Of a stretch of 64,000 nt of DNA, positions 26,128-34,724 are shown in pieces. The stretch comes from Corynebacterium aurimucosum ATCC 700975. GTDB taxonomy: Bacteria; Actinomycetota; Actinomycetes; Mycobacteriales; Mycobacteriaceae. A program made the translations under genes and the position numbers. The notes beneath the pieces are model-generated. The model did no database searches and was not told the DNA's origin. It worked only from the letters and a program-made list of their open reading frames with translations. The stretch spans positions 620,001 to 684,000 of the forward strand of contig NC_012590.1 of NCBI RefSeq assembly GCF_000022905.1, written 5' to 3'. The stretch's first letter is position 1. Every line of letters starts with the position of its first letter.

Positions 26128-26967
26128 TTGAGGTTCTTGGAACACAAGCCGACGACGTTTAGTAAGAGACAAGTACATCGAATAGGAAGTGCGTTACGGA
26201 ATGGAGAAGCGGTTGATGAGGAACGGTTTGGTCTGTTCTTGGACCAGCAATCAGCCCTGTGTGATGCGATAATTCAAAAAGCAGGTCAGACCATGGCACA
26301 ACTTGATAATCGGTTGACGCTGAGTTCAGACTCGATTGTGGAGCCAGATTCAGATACATACTTCCTGGGTTCTCGTGTAAAAACACGAGACACGTTGAGG
26401 GAGAAGTTGAGTCGAATGCCGAGCTTTCCTTTGGAGAATATCCAAGACGTCTCTGGAGTACGGCTGGATCTCGACGTGACTCTAAAGGAACAATCGATAC
26501 TGGCGGAGCTTCTTTCTCGAGATCTTATGAAGGCTGGGGCGAGGAAGGTAGAGCTCCGGGACATGCGCGAGGAACCGCACTCGGGCTATCGCGCGGTGCA
26601 CCTACATGTGATGTCTGAGGCCGGGCGTGCAGAAATTCAGTTACGAACGGCGCTTCAGTCGCAGTGGGCAAACCTTTATGAAATGGCAGGAGACTTGTAT
26701 GGGAGAGAAATCCGATACCTCGAATTCGGCGGAAAAATTCCGGCAGAATTTGAGATTGAGACCCGCGCTTTGCATGAACTGTCCGAAGTCGTAAACAGGG
26801 TGGAAAAGCTCGTCGATATTCTTACTGAGCCTTTCGAAGGCAACCAACCTGCTGATACAACGCAAAGAGAAGCACGTCAATTGCGACGTAGCATGTATAA
26901 GATGCTAGATAAATTAATCCATGACTTCGAAGAACGCCGAGTTCAACGTGACGTGGAGGGAGAATAA
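26128..26967 (+). CDS. RelA/SpoT-domain (p)ppGpp synthetase-like protein
   Basis: 279 residues from a TTG start with AAGGGGG 5-6 nt upstream; an ATG at 26026 would add 34 poorly supported residues. Synthetase-domain hallmarks: SRVKTRDTLREKLSRMP, IQDVSGVRLDLD with the Mg-binding Asp, HSGYRAVHLHV with the base-stacking Tyr, and AEIQLRTALQSQWANLYE with the catalytic Glu. There is no hydrolase or TGS domain, so it is a stand-alone synthetase. The following 76-residue ORF is 4 nt downstream. Candidate small alarmone synthetase, or the toxin of a toxSAS-type pair; the choice cannot be made from sequence. Confidence 0.85.
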   Translation: MRFLEHKPTTFSKRQVHRIGSALRNGEAVDEERFGLFLDQQSALCDAIIQKAGQTMAQLDNRLTLSSDSIVEPDSDTYFLGSRVKTRDTLREKLSRMPSFPLENIQDVSGVRLDLDVTLKEQSILAELLSRDLMKAGARKVELRDMREEPHSGYRAVHLHVMSEAGRAEIQLRTALQSQWANLYEMAGDLYGREIRYLEFGGKIPAEFEIETRALHELSEVVNRVEKLVDILTEPFEGNQPADTTQREARQLRRSMYKMLDKLIHDFEERRVQRDVEGE

Positions 26968-26971
26968 ATCG

Positions 26972-27202
26972 ATGCCAGCCTATTTGATTAAATACCATCG
27001 ACCGACAGGTGCACTGGAAGTAACTGAGTACGAATCCCTCATCGAGGGAACCCGCGCTCGTCATAGACTGGATCAAGTAAATAAGGATCCTGATGTCGAG
27101 ATTGTGGCGATTGGCGCTAAGAATTTAGAATCCGTCCGCCATACGCACGCGCGCTACTTCTTCCGCGAGAAGACCGCGCCGCCGTACCCCTTTGTGGCTT
27201 AG
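26972..27202 (+). CDS. Small protein paired with the RelA/SpoT-domain gene
   Basis: 76 residues (MPAYLIKYHRPTGALEVTEYES...HTHARYFFREKTAPPYPFVA). GGAGGGAG about 9 nt upstream supports this ATG over an upstream one at 26921 that would overlap the synthetase gene. The compact alternating hydrophobic pattern (YLIKYHRPTGALEVTEY, VEIVAIGAKNLESV) suggests a small alpha/beta fold. No signal peptide. Position makes it a candidate regulator or antitoxin of the synthetase; the function is not recognised from sequence. Confidence 0.7.
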   Translation: MPAYLIKYHRPTGALEVTEYESLIEGTRARHRLDQVNKDPDVEIVAIGAKNLESVRHTHARYFFREKTAPPYPFVA

Positions 27203-27237
27203 GCGCTGAGGTCATAAAGTCGCCGAACTAGTGAGGA

Positions 27238-27585
27238 TTAGCCACGAAGGATTTTCTCCATGGCTTTTCCCCTGGCGAGTTCATCAACGAGCTTGTCCAT
27301 GTACCGAATGTTCTGCATCAGCGGGTCCTCGATGTCCTGGACACGGTGCCCGCAGATGCTGCCGGTGATGAGGGAGCGGGATGGGGTCAGGTGCGGGGCC
27401 TGCTCGAAAAAATCCTCGAGGGTGATCTTTTGCTCCCGGACCCGCTCGAGTCCTTCAACCGAGTAGCCGGTAAGCCAGGTGATGACTTCGTGGAGCTCGC
27501 TGACAGTCCTGCCTTTGCGCTCTACCTTCTTAACGTAGTGCGGATAGATATCGGTGAAGGGCACGGAAAAGATGCGGTGAGACAT
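27238..27585 (-). CDS. DUF2200 family protein
   Basis: 115 residues, matching DUF2200 over its whole length: [38 protein letters not shown] at the start and [41 protein letters not shown] at the end. Family function unknown; members are small cytoplasmic proteins found sporadically, often in accessory regions. Converges on the RelA/SpoT gene pair. Confidence 0.88.
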   Translation of the reverse strand: MSHRIFSVPFTDIYPHYVKKVERKGRTVSELHEVITWLTGYSVEGLERVREQKITLEDFFEQAPHLTPSRSLITGSICGHRVQDIEDPLMQNIRYMDKLVDELARGKAMEKILRG

Positions 27586-27641
27586 GGATGCAGTAAATCG
27601 GTGAGCCTCATGGTGCGTGGAGGCCGTTCGTTGTCGCGGAC

Positions 27642-28895
27642 TTAGCCGTGCCAGAGCGTCGAAATTGGCATTGCCCAGAGGTTTTCGCCCATTGGCAGGA
27701 CGTCCTTGCCCGTGTACAAAACAATTCCTGCGCGGAAAGAATCACCAGCTACCTGTTGAAGATGGCGCAAGCCTGCAAAGTCCTTCGGCTGAATCGACAT
27801 TGCGGCCTTGACCTCCACGCCAACAATGTCCCGGGATCGTGATTCCAGCACAAGGTCAACTTCTTTGCCGGTGGAGGTCCGAAAGTGGAATAGGCGATAG
27901 TCAATTGAAGACCATGCCTTCTGCTTCAGAAGCTCGTTGGCAACGAAGGCTTCGCAGATCCCGCCGGTAAGCGTGCTGGAAATGTTCATCTCCAATGCCT
28001 CTGGCTCAAGGCCTGCCAGGCTTGTGGCAAGTGCAGTATCCGAGAGGAAGACCTTGGGCTTAGAAATAGCCCGCTTCTCAAGATTTGTTCCCCATGATGG
28101 CAATTGGTTAATCAAGAAGACATCACTCAGCGCAGTTACATAGGTGGGGACTGAGCGTTGGGGAATATCGAGCGCACGCCCAATGTGTGCCGCTACAAGC
28201 TCCGCGGTGCCTTGTTCAGCAAACTTGTCGAGAAGACTGTGTAAGCGGTCAGGGAATTGAATGCCATAGAGCTCGGCAGCGTCTTTTGACAAGACTCGCT
28301 CAATATAGGCGTCGAACCATCGGTGTTGTCGCCGCCGAGTAGAATCCCTAAGCTCTGGAAAACTTGGTGTGCAGAAGAGCTGGAAGTAGTCGGCCCGGGA
28401 AGGGGTAGATGCGGGTTGTACTCCTGCATCCTTTAATGACCACATTCGGCCTGCAAAATCATCGTGGATGCCCAAGCGTTCACCCACGCTGAGGCCGTGA
28501 AGACGAATGGTTTCTGCGCGACCAGCAAGAGATTCTTCAGCTCCCGTGAGACTGAGGAGGTTGGATGATCCGGTAAGGATAAAACGCCCCGGCCGTCGAT
28601 CTTCTTCGAGTGCGCCTTTAATCGCGCGAAACAACTCTGGTGCGCGCTGAATTTCATCAATGGCTAGTGTCCCGTCGGGGAGCTGTCTGACAAACCCGTC
28701 TGGGTCTGCTTTTGCAGATGCCAGCGAAGCGCTCTCATCAAGGTTAAAGAACCTATGCTCTCTACCTTCTAGTAATTGATGGACGAGGGTACTCTTTCCT
28801 ACTTGGCGCGCGCCGGAAATAGTCAGCACAGGTGTATCCGACAGAACTTCTTCCGCCAAATCTTGTGCGTTTCTATGTAGAAAAGAATCAGTCAT
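27642..28895 (-). CDS. AAA ATPase with DUF4143 C-terminal domain
   Basis: 417 residues from MTDSFLHRN. Walker A is [13 protein letters not shown]; Walker B is [15 protein letters not shown]; a sensor-like [11 protein letters not shown] follows. The C-terminal ~200 residues are the DUF4143 domain, ending in a nuclease-like [22 protein letters not shown] (PD-(D/E)xK-type core). Members of this large family are common in bacterial and archaeal genomes and their role is unknown, though mobility and defence links have been suggested. An upstream ATG adds twelve residues. Confidence 0.88.
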   Translation of the reverse strand: MTDSFLHRNAQDLAEEVLSDTPVLTISGARQVGKSTLVHQLLEGREHRFFNLDESASLASAKADPDGFVRQLPDGTLAIDEIQRAPELFRAIKGALEEDRRPGRFILTGSSNLLSLTGAEESLAGRAETIRLHGLSVGERLGIHDDFAGRMWSLKDAGVQPASTPSRADYFQLFCTPSFPELRDSTRRRQHRWFDAYIERVLSKDAAELYGIQFPDRLHSLLDKFAEQGTAELVAAHIGRALDIPQRSVPTYVTALSDVFLINQLPSWGTNLEKRAISKPKVFLSDTALATSLAGLEPEALEMNISSTLTGGICEAFVANELLKQKAWSSIDYRLFHFRTSTGKEVDLVLESRSRDIVGVEVKAAMSIQPKDFAGLRHLQQVAGDSFRAGIVLYTGKDVLPMGENLWAMPISTLWHG

Positions 28896-28968
28896 GACAG
28901 TCAATCTACCTGCACTGTTGCGGTTCTGCAATGCTCCCGCTGCCGTTTGATCATGCTGTGAAACGCCA

Positions 28969-29019
28969 AAAAGAGGGCACCCTCGGCCGCTGCGAAGCGG
29001 TGTGAAGGTGCCCTCTTTT
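28969..29019 (-). terminator. Strong terminator of the three-gene secreted-protein operon
   Basis: Perfect 13-bp stem AAAAGAGGGCACC / GGTGCCCTCTTTT with T-rich flanks, 30 bp past the last gene of the operon on the minus strand. Confidence 0.85.
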
Positions 29020-29048
29020 GTAAAGTCTGGGCGGGTGAGATAGCTGGG

Positions 29049-29630
29049 TTAGTTCCAGACGGGGGCATCGCCAAGCTGCAGCTCGGAGTAGCGCGCTTCC
29101 GGAACGGTGGCGGAGTAGGGCTTGCCCACGGCCTCCCATTCCTGGTCGGCGTTGCAGCGCACGTCCTGGCCGTCGGTGTCGAGCATGGTAAAGCCCCACA
29201 CCAGCTTGCCCTGGGAGTTGGCCGGCAGCGTGTACGGCCCCACCTTCTGGTTGAGCTTCCAGTGCTGCTCGCTGACGTAGTGGAAACCGTAAGTCTGGGT
29301 GAGCACCTTGGCCAGCTCGCCCTCGCCCTTGATGGAGCCCGAGACCTCGATGGTCTGGGTGCGGGCCTGCGTCACAGTGTGGCTGACCGGCACCGGCTCA
29401 GCGTTGCGGTTGGCCACGCTGGTGGCGTCCGTCTGCTTGAACCAGCGGCGCTTGGCAGTGACGTAGGTGCCGTTCTCACCGGGCGTCGAGCAGTGCGTGC
29501 CCGGCTGGAAATCATCATTCCAGCGCTGAGGTAACTCGAAGTCCCCGCCGAAGTCGGCAGCGTGGGCTACAGGAGTAGCCATCAGCAGGCTGAGTGCGGC
29601 ACAGGTGCTCGCGATGGACTTCTTTAGCAC
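29049..29630 (-). CDS. Secreted Cys-bracketed beta-rich protein (family member C)
   Basis: 193 residues with a signal peptide (MLKKSIASTCAALSLLMATPVAHA). The mature protein has one cysteine pair (C47, C159) bracketing a domain with a Thr/Ser-alternating stretch (SHTVTQARTQTIEVSGSIKGEG), then KVGPYTLPANSQGKLVWGF and C-x5-W. The same order occurs in the neighbours at 29634 and 30243 and in the distant paralogue at 54107. The pattern resembles aerolysin/ETX-MTX2 pore-forming folds (inference). Last gene of the operon; its start is 3 nt past the preceding stop. Confidence 0.8.
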   Translation of the reverse strand: MLKKSIASTCAALSLLMATPVAHAADFGGDFELPQRWNDDFQPGTHCSTPGENGTYVTAKRRWFKQTDATSVANRNAEPVPVSHTVTQARTQTIEVSGSIKGEGELAKVLTQTYGFHYVSEQHWKLNQKVGPYTLPANSQGKLVWGFTMLDTDGQDVRCNADQEWEAVGKPYSATVPEARYSELQLGDAPVWN

Positions 29631-29633
29631 GCC

Positions 29634-30206
29634 TTAGCCCCAATCGTTGTTGTCGCGCGTGGAGACCTCAATGTGGCGCTCCTTCGGCAGGGTAGCGGTG
29701 AAGGTGCCGCCGTTGGCCTGCCAGGTGTGGTCGGAACCGCAGATGGTCTTCTGACCCTCAAAGTCGGAGACGACCCAGCCGGCGCGCAGCACAGCGGTAT
29801 TACCCGGAGCAATGTTGTACGGGCCAACCTGCTCGCCCACCTCGTAGGACTGGGAGTCGGTGTAGCTGGAGGAGAAGGTGAAGTTGATCAGATCCAGCAG
29901 CTTGAAGTCAACGCCGGCAGAGACGTTCCAGGTCTTGGTCTTGGTCTCCGTAATGGAGCGGGTTACCGGCAGCGGCTCGTCGTTGTAGTTGGAGATGGTC
30001 CAGGAACCGGCGGAGCCATCGAAGTAGGTGCGCTTGATGTTGACGGTCTGGCCGGTATCACCCGGGTTAGAGCACTGCTCGCCGATGGTAGTTGGGTTAG
30101 CCGGGCCCAGGTCACGTGCCGGGAGAGCGTTGGCGGCTGGGGCAGTGATCAGGCCGCAGGCGATGGCAACGGCAGCGGTGGTGGAAGCAATCTTGGTCTT
30201 GAACAT
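29634..30206 (-). CDS. Secreted Cys-bracketed beta-rich protein (family member B)
   Basis: 190 residues; signal peptide MFKTKIASTTAAVAIACGLITAPAANA. Cysteine pair C45/C156 encloses the shared domain: NYNDEPLPVTRSITETKTKTWNVSAGVDF, a hydrophobic stretch LLDLINFTFSSSY, EQVGPYNIAPGNTAVLRAGW, then C-x5-W. The segment between the two Thr/Ser-alternating strands is what an aerolysin-like protein would use as membrane-inserting hairpin; this is inference from pattern. Middle gene of three, 36 bp after the first. Ribosome site AAGGAGTAC precedes the ATG. Confidence 0.82.
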   Translation of the reverse strand: MFKTKIASTTAAVAIACGLITAPAANALPARDLGPANPTTIGEQCSNPGDTGQTVNIKRTYFDGSAGSWTISNYNDEPLPVTRSITETKTKTWNVSAGVDFKLLDLINFTFSSSYTDSQSYEVGEQVGPYNIAPGNTAVLRAGWVVSDFEGQKTICGSDHTWQANGGTFTATLPKERHIEVSTRDNNDWG

Positions 30207-30242
30207 GTGGGTGTACTCCTTGGATGAAAAGTGGGGAAGTGC

Positions 30243-31517
30243 TTAGTAGATGGTTTGGGTCGGAACAGGCAGTTCGCGGTACTCGTCCGGGGTCACGTCC
30301 TCGGTGCGGGTGGAACCGTCCTTGCCCGTGATGGTGGCCTCCGCCCAAAATCCACTCGGCGCGGTGGTCTGCTTGTAATTGGAGGTCAAGCTGTACTTTC
30401 CGTCCTTGCCGCAGTGCAACTCGCGGTAGTCGATGCGAGTCATAGTGGTGCCGTACTCCACGCGCACGCGCTCACCGGGAGCCAAGTCGATGTGCTCGAG
30501 TTCAGTTCCCACCGGCATATAGGCGCGCTTGACCGCACCGACAGACTCCAGCCAGCCCTTCGGGATATCGCCGCGGTTGCCGCGCCAGTTGGTGTACGGC
30601 GCGTGCTCCGCGCCAACGACGAAGTCGGTCACCGGCGCGTACTCGTAATCACCCTTGGACCAGTTGAGGAAGTCCGTGGAGTAACCCGGTTTGCGGAAGG
30701 TCGGCTTCACAGCGGTGATGTCCAGCGGATACCAGGACTTATCGCCGCTCTTGCAGGTTTCACCTTCCTTGGGCCAGGAGGGATCGCGCTGCAGCTCTTC
30801 AGTGGGCTGCATGATTTCGTCCTTCTTCGGGTCCTCAATCTTTTCCAAGCTCGGGCCGGATACGGAGGTGTAGTTGCCCTCAACGGGCTTGGAGTTCGCG
30901 CCCGGGGAGCGGGAAGGAATCTCTATGGCCAAGTCCGAAATCGAACCATCAGCCTTGATGATGTAGGCAAAGGCATAGCGCTCAGCCGGGCCCTTGCCGC
31001 GGATCACGTTGGCCCCTGGTATGTTCTCCAAGCGGTCATCGTTGCAGCCGACGAACATGGAGATGAAGTCCTTTTCCACCACGCCGTATTCCACGCGGAA
31101 GGACTCACCCGGCTTCAAGGTGATGGGGCCGAAGGTTTCCTTGTCATGCCAGCCGTTGGACAGCTTCAGCCCGATATCGGACTTAGCGGTGGTATCCCAG
31201 CCAGAAGGCATTGCGGCCTTGGAGTTGGCCTCGATCTTGTGGTTGGTGCCGGTCTCAATGGAGGCGGTATAGGGCACGTCCTGATCGGTGGTGTTCTTGA
31301 ACTGCAGGGTGCCATCGCTTAAGTAGCGGCGGCCAGTCTCTGCGAAGTGCCACTCCGGGGTGGTGATGTTTTCGCCGGACGCACTGCAGCTTTTGTAGAG
31401 GTTGGTAATGGGATAGGCCTGTGGCATGGGCGGGATGTCGGCCGCCTGTGCCGCAGGGGTAATGAAGGCCGCGGCTGCCGCCAGCGGTGCAAGCGCACGC
31501 AGTCCCTTAATAAGCAC
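30243..31517 (-). CDS. Secreted protein with two copies of the Cys-bracketed domain (family member A)
   Basis: 424 residues; signal peptide MLIKGLRALAPLAAAAAFITPAAQA. Two tandem domains: C44 to C158 with FGPITLKPGESFRVEYGVV, and C255 to C369 with HIDLAPGERVRVEYGTT. The cysteine spacing is 114 in both, so the protein arose by internal duplication. A charged linker (about 160-250) joins them. First gene of the operon and the one next to the conserved upstream motif at 31665. Membrane or carbohydrate binding is possible; no catalytic motif is seen. Confidence 0.82.
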   Translation of the reverse strand: MLIKGLRALAPLAAAAAFITPAAQAADIPPMPQAYPITNLYKSCSASGENITTPEWHFAETGRRYLSDGTLQFKNTTDQDVPYTASIETGTNHKIEANSKAAMPSGWDTTAKSDIGLKLSNGWHDKETFGPITLKPGESFRVEYGVVEKDFISMFVGCNDDRLENIPGANVIRGKGPAERYAFAYIIKADGSISDLAIEIPSRSPGANSKPVEGNYTSVSGPSLEKIEDPKKDEIMQPTEELQRDPSWPKEGETCKSGDKSWYPLDITAVKPTFRKPGYSTDFLNWSKGDYEYAPVTDFVVGAEHAPYTNWRGNRGDIPKGWLESVGAVKRAYMPVGTELEHIDLAPGERVRVEYGTTMTRIDYRELHCGKDGKYSLTSNYKQTTAPSGFWAEATITGKDGSTRTEDVTPDEYRELPVPTQTIY

Positions 31518-31664
31518 CTGTGTACCGTCCTTATATTTTGTTAAAGAGTAAGGAAAGATTCATAAAATCTGGGTACATCTTAGGAGGCGCTGGGTAGTCC
31601 GGCAATGGTCACGGATAATCATTCTCGGGAAAGTTAGGGGCATAAAGTAACTTTCTTCCAGCCT

Positions 31665-31709
31665 TTTGACCTTTCGTTCACAAACTTTTGATTACCCAAT
31701 ATAGAGGGT
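31665..31709. promoter_or_regulatory. Conserved upstream motif of the secreted-protein operon
   Basis: TTTGACCTTT then CGTTCACAAACT (31665-31686), 148 bp before the first gene. The same block occurs at 55746-55767 upstream of the fourth paralogue with a single difference in 22 bases. An ACCC...GGGT inverted repeat (31694-31709) follows in both places. This supports a common regulator. Confidence 0.7.
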
Positions 31710-31739
31710 AGTCACACGCCGGGGAGACGGCTTTTGTTC

Positions 31740-33056
31740 TTAGAACAGGTCCCAGATGGTAATGCCCAAAATGACTGAACCCAGGGCAAAGACAAAGTAA
31801 TTCCATGGGTCATGTCGGAACTTTTTGTATTCCTTGACCTTGTGGAACATGTACACCGGCAACAAGAAGATGAGAATCGCGTCAAACACACCGCCCACCA
31901 GGTAGATGAGATTGAGAATCGGCGGATTAAACACGGAGACCATAGTGCCGGTGATGAAAATGAAGACGTAGACAATGGTGAGCAATGTACGTCGGTTGAG
32001 CCGGTTTGCTGTGCGCGGAGCCAGTAGGCGAACCATGTAGGCGGTACTTTCTTCTGCACCGAGCATTGTTCCAAAGTAGGAGGTCACGATGGCGAAGATG
32101 ACGATTAACGGTGCCAACACGGCCAGCGCGTGAACTCCGGTGACATTGGCAAAGTAGGACAACACCGGAATGTTTTGCTCGGAAGCCTCCCGCATACCGT
32201 CAGCCCCCAGCGCCAAGACGCATGACCAGACAAAGAACATGGTGAAGATGACCAGCAGCGCGGCCGTGTAGAGCTCAATGCGCGAGACTCGTTTTTCGGT
32301 GTTCTTGCCGTAAGTGGATTGCATGTCCACTGACATTTGCGATAGCGCCGCCATGTGGGAGAAGGAGAAAGCCAGTACGGGGAGAATAAGAACGGCGCCG
32401 AGCAAGATATTCGGCCAGCTTCCGTCTTTGTAGTCCACGTCCAGGAAGGAATGAAAATCCCACTGGGGGATGAGGTAGATCGACGTTGCTGCAAGCGAAA
32501 TGATGAGCGGATAAACCAGAATTTGTGCCAACCAGAGCATGGGTTTGCGCCCGATGGCGAAAATGCCGGTGAGGGTGCCCACGCACAGCACCGAAAGAAC
32601 CCAGCGGTTGATGGAAGGTCCATGGAGCTGGTTAACAATGAAGCTGTCGATGGCATTTGTTACGGAGATGGCATAGATGAACACCGTGGGGATGTTGGCC
32701 AGGGAGTACATCAATGCCACGAACAAACCTGTGTTGCGTCCGAGGTACTTGCGCACCAGTTCCAAGATGTCCAGCCCGTAGTCCTGGGTGGGTGCACCGG
32801 CGACAATGCGGGCATAGGTTCGGTGGGAGAAATACACCAAAGGGAAAACGATCACCGTGGCGAAGGCGAGCGGCCAGAAGCCAAAGGCTCCTGCCTGTAG
32901 CGGCAGAAAGAGGATTCCGGCACCCATCGCGGTGCCAAAAAGCGCAAGAACCCAACTCAGCGCCGTGCCTTCGGACTTCGGTGGTGTGCTCGCAGACTGT
33001 GTGGAATCCCCCGAGTCGGTGGTCTGTGCAGTGGTGTCGGCTTTGGGCGAAGTCAT
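31740..33056 (-). CDS. HAAAP-type amino acid permease (SdaC-like), arcA-linked
   Basis: 438 residues, about 11 membrane segments, beginning with a disordered Thr/Ser-rich N-terminus. The first membrane helix carries the family's GTAMGAGILFLPLQAG motif. It starts 10 nt after the arginine deiminase stop, with AGAAAG upstream, so it is co-transcribed. SdaC-type members move serine; here the context suggests an arginine/ornithine or citrulline carrier in place of the usual ArcD antiporter. Substrate is inference. Confidence 0.85.
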   Translation of the reverse strand: MTSPKADTTAQTTDSGDSTQSASTPPKSEGTALSWVLALFGTAMGAGILFLPLQAGAFGFWPLAFATVIVFPLVYFSHRTYARIVAGAPTQDYGLDILELVRKYLGRNTGLFVALMYSLANIPTVFIYAISVTNAIDSFIVNQLHGPSINRWVLSVLCVGTLTGIFAIGRKPMLWLAQILVYPLIISLAATSIYLIPQWDFHSFLDVDYKDGSWPNILLGAVLILPVLAFSFSHMAALSQMSVDMQSTYGKNTEKRVSRIELYTAALLVIFTMFFVWSCVLALGADGMREASEQNIPVLSYFANVTGVHALAVLAPLIVIFAIVTSYFGTMLGAEESTAYMVRLLAPRTANRLNRRTLLTIVYVFIFITGTMVSVFNPPILNLIYLVGGVFDAILIFLLPVYMFHKVKEYKKFRHDPWNYFVFALGSVILGITIWDLF

Positions 33057-33066
33057 AAAATTCTTT

Positions 33067-34314
33067 CTAGTAATCGACGGCCTCGCGGACAATTGGGCAG
33101 GTCATACAGTGTCCGCCTCCTCGGCCGCGCCCCAGCTCTGCCGATCCAATCTCCACTACCTCAACGCCGGCGGCACGCAACTTGGCGTTGGTGTGTTTGT
33201 TGCGGTCATAGGCCACCACCACGCCGGGTTCGATAGCCACGACGTTGTTGGCATCATCCCACTGCTCACGGGCGGCAGCGTAGGTATCGCCGCCTGTTTC
33301 GATGACCTCGAAGGCGCCAATGCCCAGCGCCTTGGCGACGACCTCGAGGAAGGACTCGGTGGGCAGTTCGACGTCGAAAGGCGCCGTGCTTGTCGAAGGA
33401 TGCAGGACTATCGGCCGGATGGTGTCTACCACCTTGGGGTAGGCGGTGACCTTGTCGGCGTCAAGGAACGTAAGCACGGTGTCGAGGTGCATGGAGGCGC
33501 GCTCCTTGGCCATGGCCGCAATGATGACCTTGGTGGCGGCGCCTTCCTCAAATAGGCGCATGGCCAGCTGACTCACGCCCTGCCAGGTGGTGCGCTCACC
33601 CATGCCTACCAGTACGATGCCCTTGCCAATCGGCATGATGTCACCGCCTTCCAGTGCCGCAAGCCCCGGTTCCTCATCGGTGTTGCCGTACCAGAACTTG
33701 AAGTCTGCCTGCGCAAACCGCGGGTGATAGTTATAAATAGCGCGGGTGAGCAGCGTTTCCTGGTGGCGCGCTGGCATACGCATGGGGTTAAGGGACACGC
33801 CGCCATAGATCCACGCCGAATTGTCCCGCGCGTACTGCGTATTGGGCAGCGGGCGCAGCGCAAAAGCGGACGGCCCGTAGACCTCACGCATGGCATCGAT
33901 GGTGCCGTGGCCCAGGCCCTTCGGAATCTCGGCGAAGGGTAGTCCGCCAATGAGGAGTTCGGCCAGGCGTGCAGTGGGCATCTCATTGAACCAGTGGCGC
34001 AGCTCGCCGCCAATGCCCGCACCCACATTCCTATCGAGGAGCTTGTAATCGAGGATGAAATCCCGCCCACCCGGGGTGTCCAGGGTCTCTTCCAAAAGCT
34101 TGTGCATTTCCAGAACCTCGACATCGTAGCTGCGCAGCTCGGCGACGAACTCCGCATGGTGTTTCTTGGCTTCGTCGACCCAGAGGACGTCGTCGAAAAG
34201 CAGCTCAGCGCAGTTACTGGGGGTGAGCCGCTCGTGCGCGAGCCCGGGTGCGCACACCATGACTTGGTGGAGTTTGCCGACCTCGGACCAGACTCCTAAC
34301 GGGGAAGCTGCCAT
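33067..34314 (-). CDS. arcA: Arginine deiminase
   Basis: Hydrolyses arginine to citrulline and ammonia, first step of the ADI pathway. 415 residues. Signatures: [18 protein letters not shown] at the start, [16 protein letters not shown] [31 protein letters not shown] with the catalytic His, and the nucleophile in [13 protein letters not shown] (C406). The start is MAASPLGVW; upstream ATGs give non-coding-like extension. arcB and arcC are not in this window, so citrulline must be used elsewhere or exported. A CRP/GlxR-like site lies 77 bp upstream. Confidence 0.95.
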
Positions 34315-34390
34315 GTTTCTGAAACCTTTCTTGGCGCGTGCATGGCGCCATCCTGCAACGTGGTGAACTGGCTCACCGGAACTATTGGTC

Positions 34391-34406
34391 TGTGAACTAC
34401 GTGACA
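34391..34406. promoter_or_regulatory. GlxR/CRP-like site upstream of arcA
   Basis: TGTGAACTACGTGACA matches the corynebacterial GlxR consensus TGTGA-N6-TCACA with one mismatch in the right half-site; it lies 77 bp before arcA. FNR-type sites have a similar shape, so the regulator is uncertain. Confidence 0.5.
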
Positions 34407-34724
34407 AGTTTATGGGCGCCGAATATTTTTTCAAGCCTCGCGTGGGTGAAAGAAAGCCCACGTAGATGGAGGTTTTGCGGCACTCTGCATAATATTATTC
34501 ACTTTTATTCATGTATTGCGGTGGGGGAGTGGGCGCACTCTTGCTGGGCTTGCCGACGCCCCACCCCTCCACCACTGCGACGACCCTAGCGGTGGCGGAG
34601 ACCGCAGACCGACAGTGAGCCGGATGCATAACTTTGGGTGGGGTGGAAACTCTGCGCGAATATTAGGGATCGGGGTGCGGGGGTAGGCGTGGCGTGCAGC
34701 GCACGGGGGATCGGGGCGTTTCCG
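34407..34724. other. Intergenic region without a supported gene
   Basis: About 320 bp between the arcA promoter side and the end of the ATPase pseudogene. AT-rich near 34480-34515 (likely promoter sequence) and GC-rich afterwards. No hairpin, repeat or coding signal stood out. Confidence 0.4.

Noticed and set aside
30231..31322. 363-codon plus-strand frame opposite the two-domain secreted protein gene
   Set aside because: Antisense shadow; the minus-strand frame has a duplicated domain and a signal peptide.
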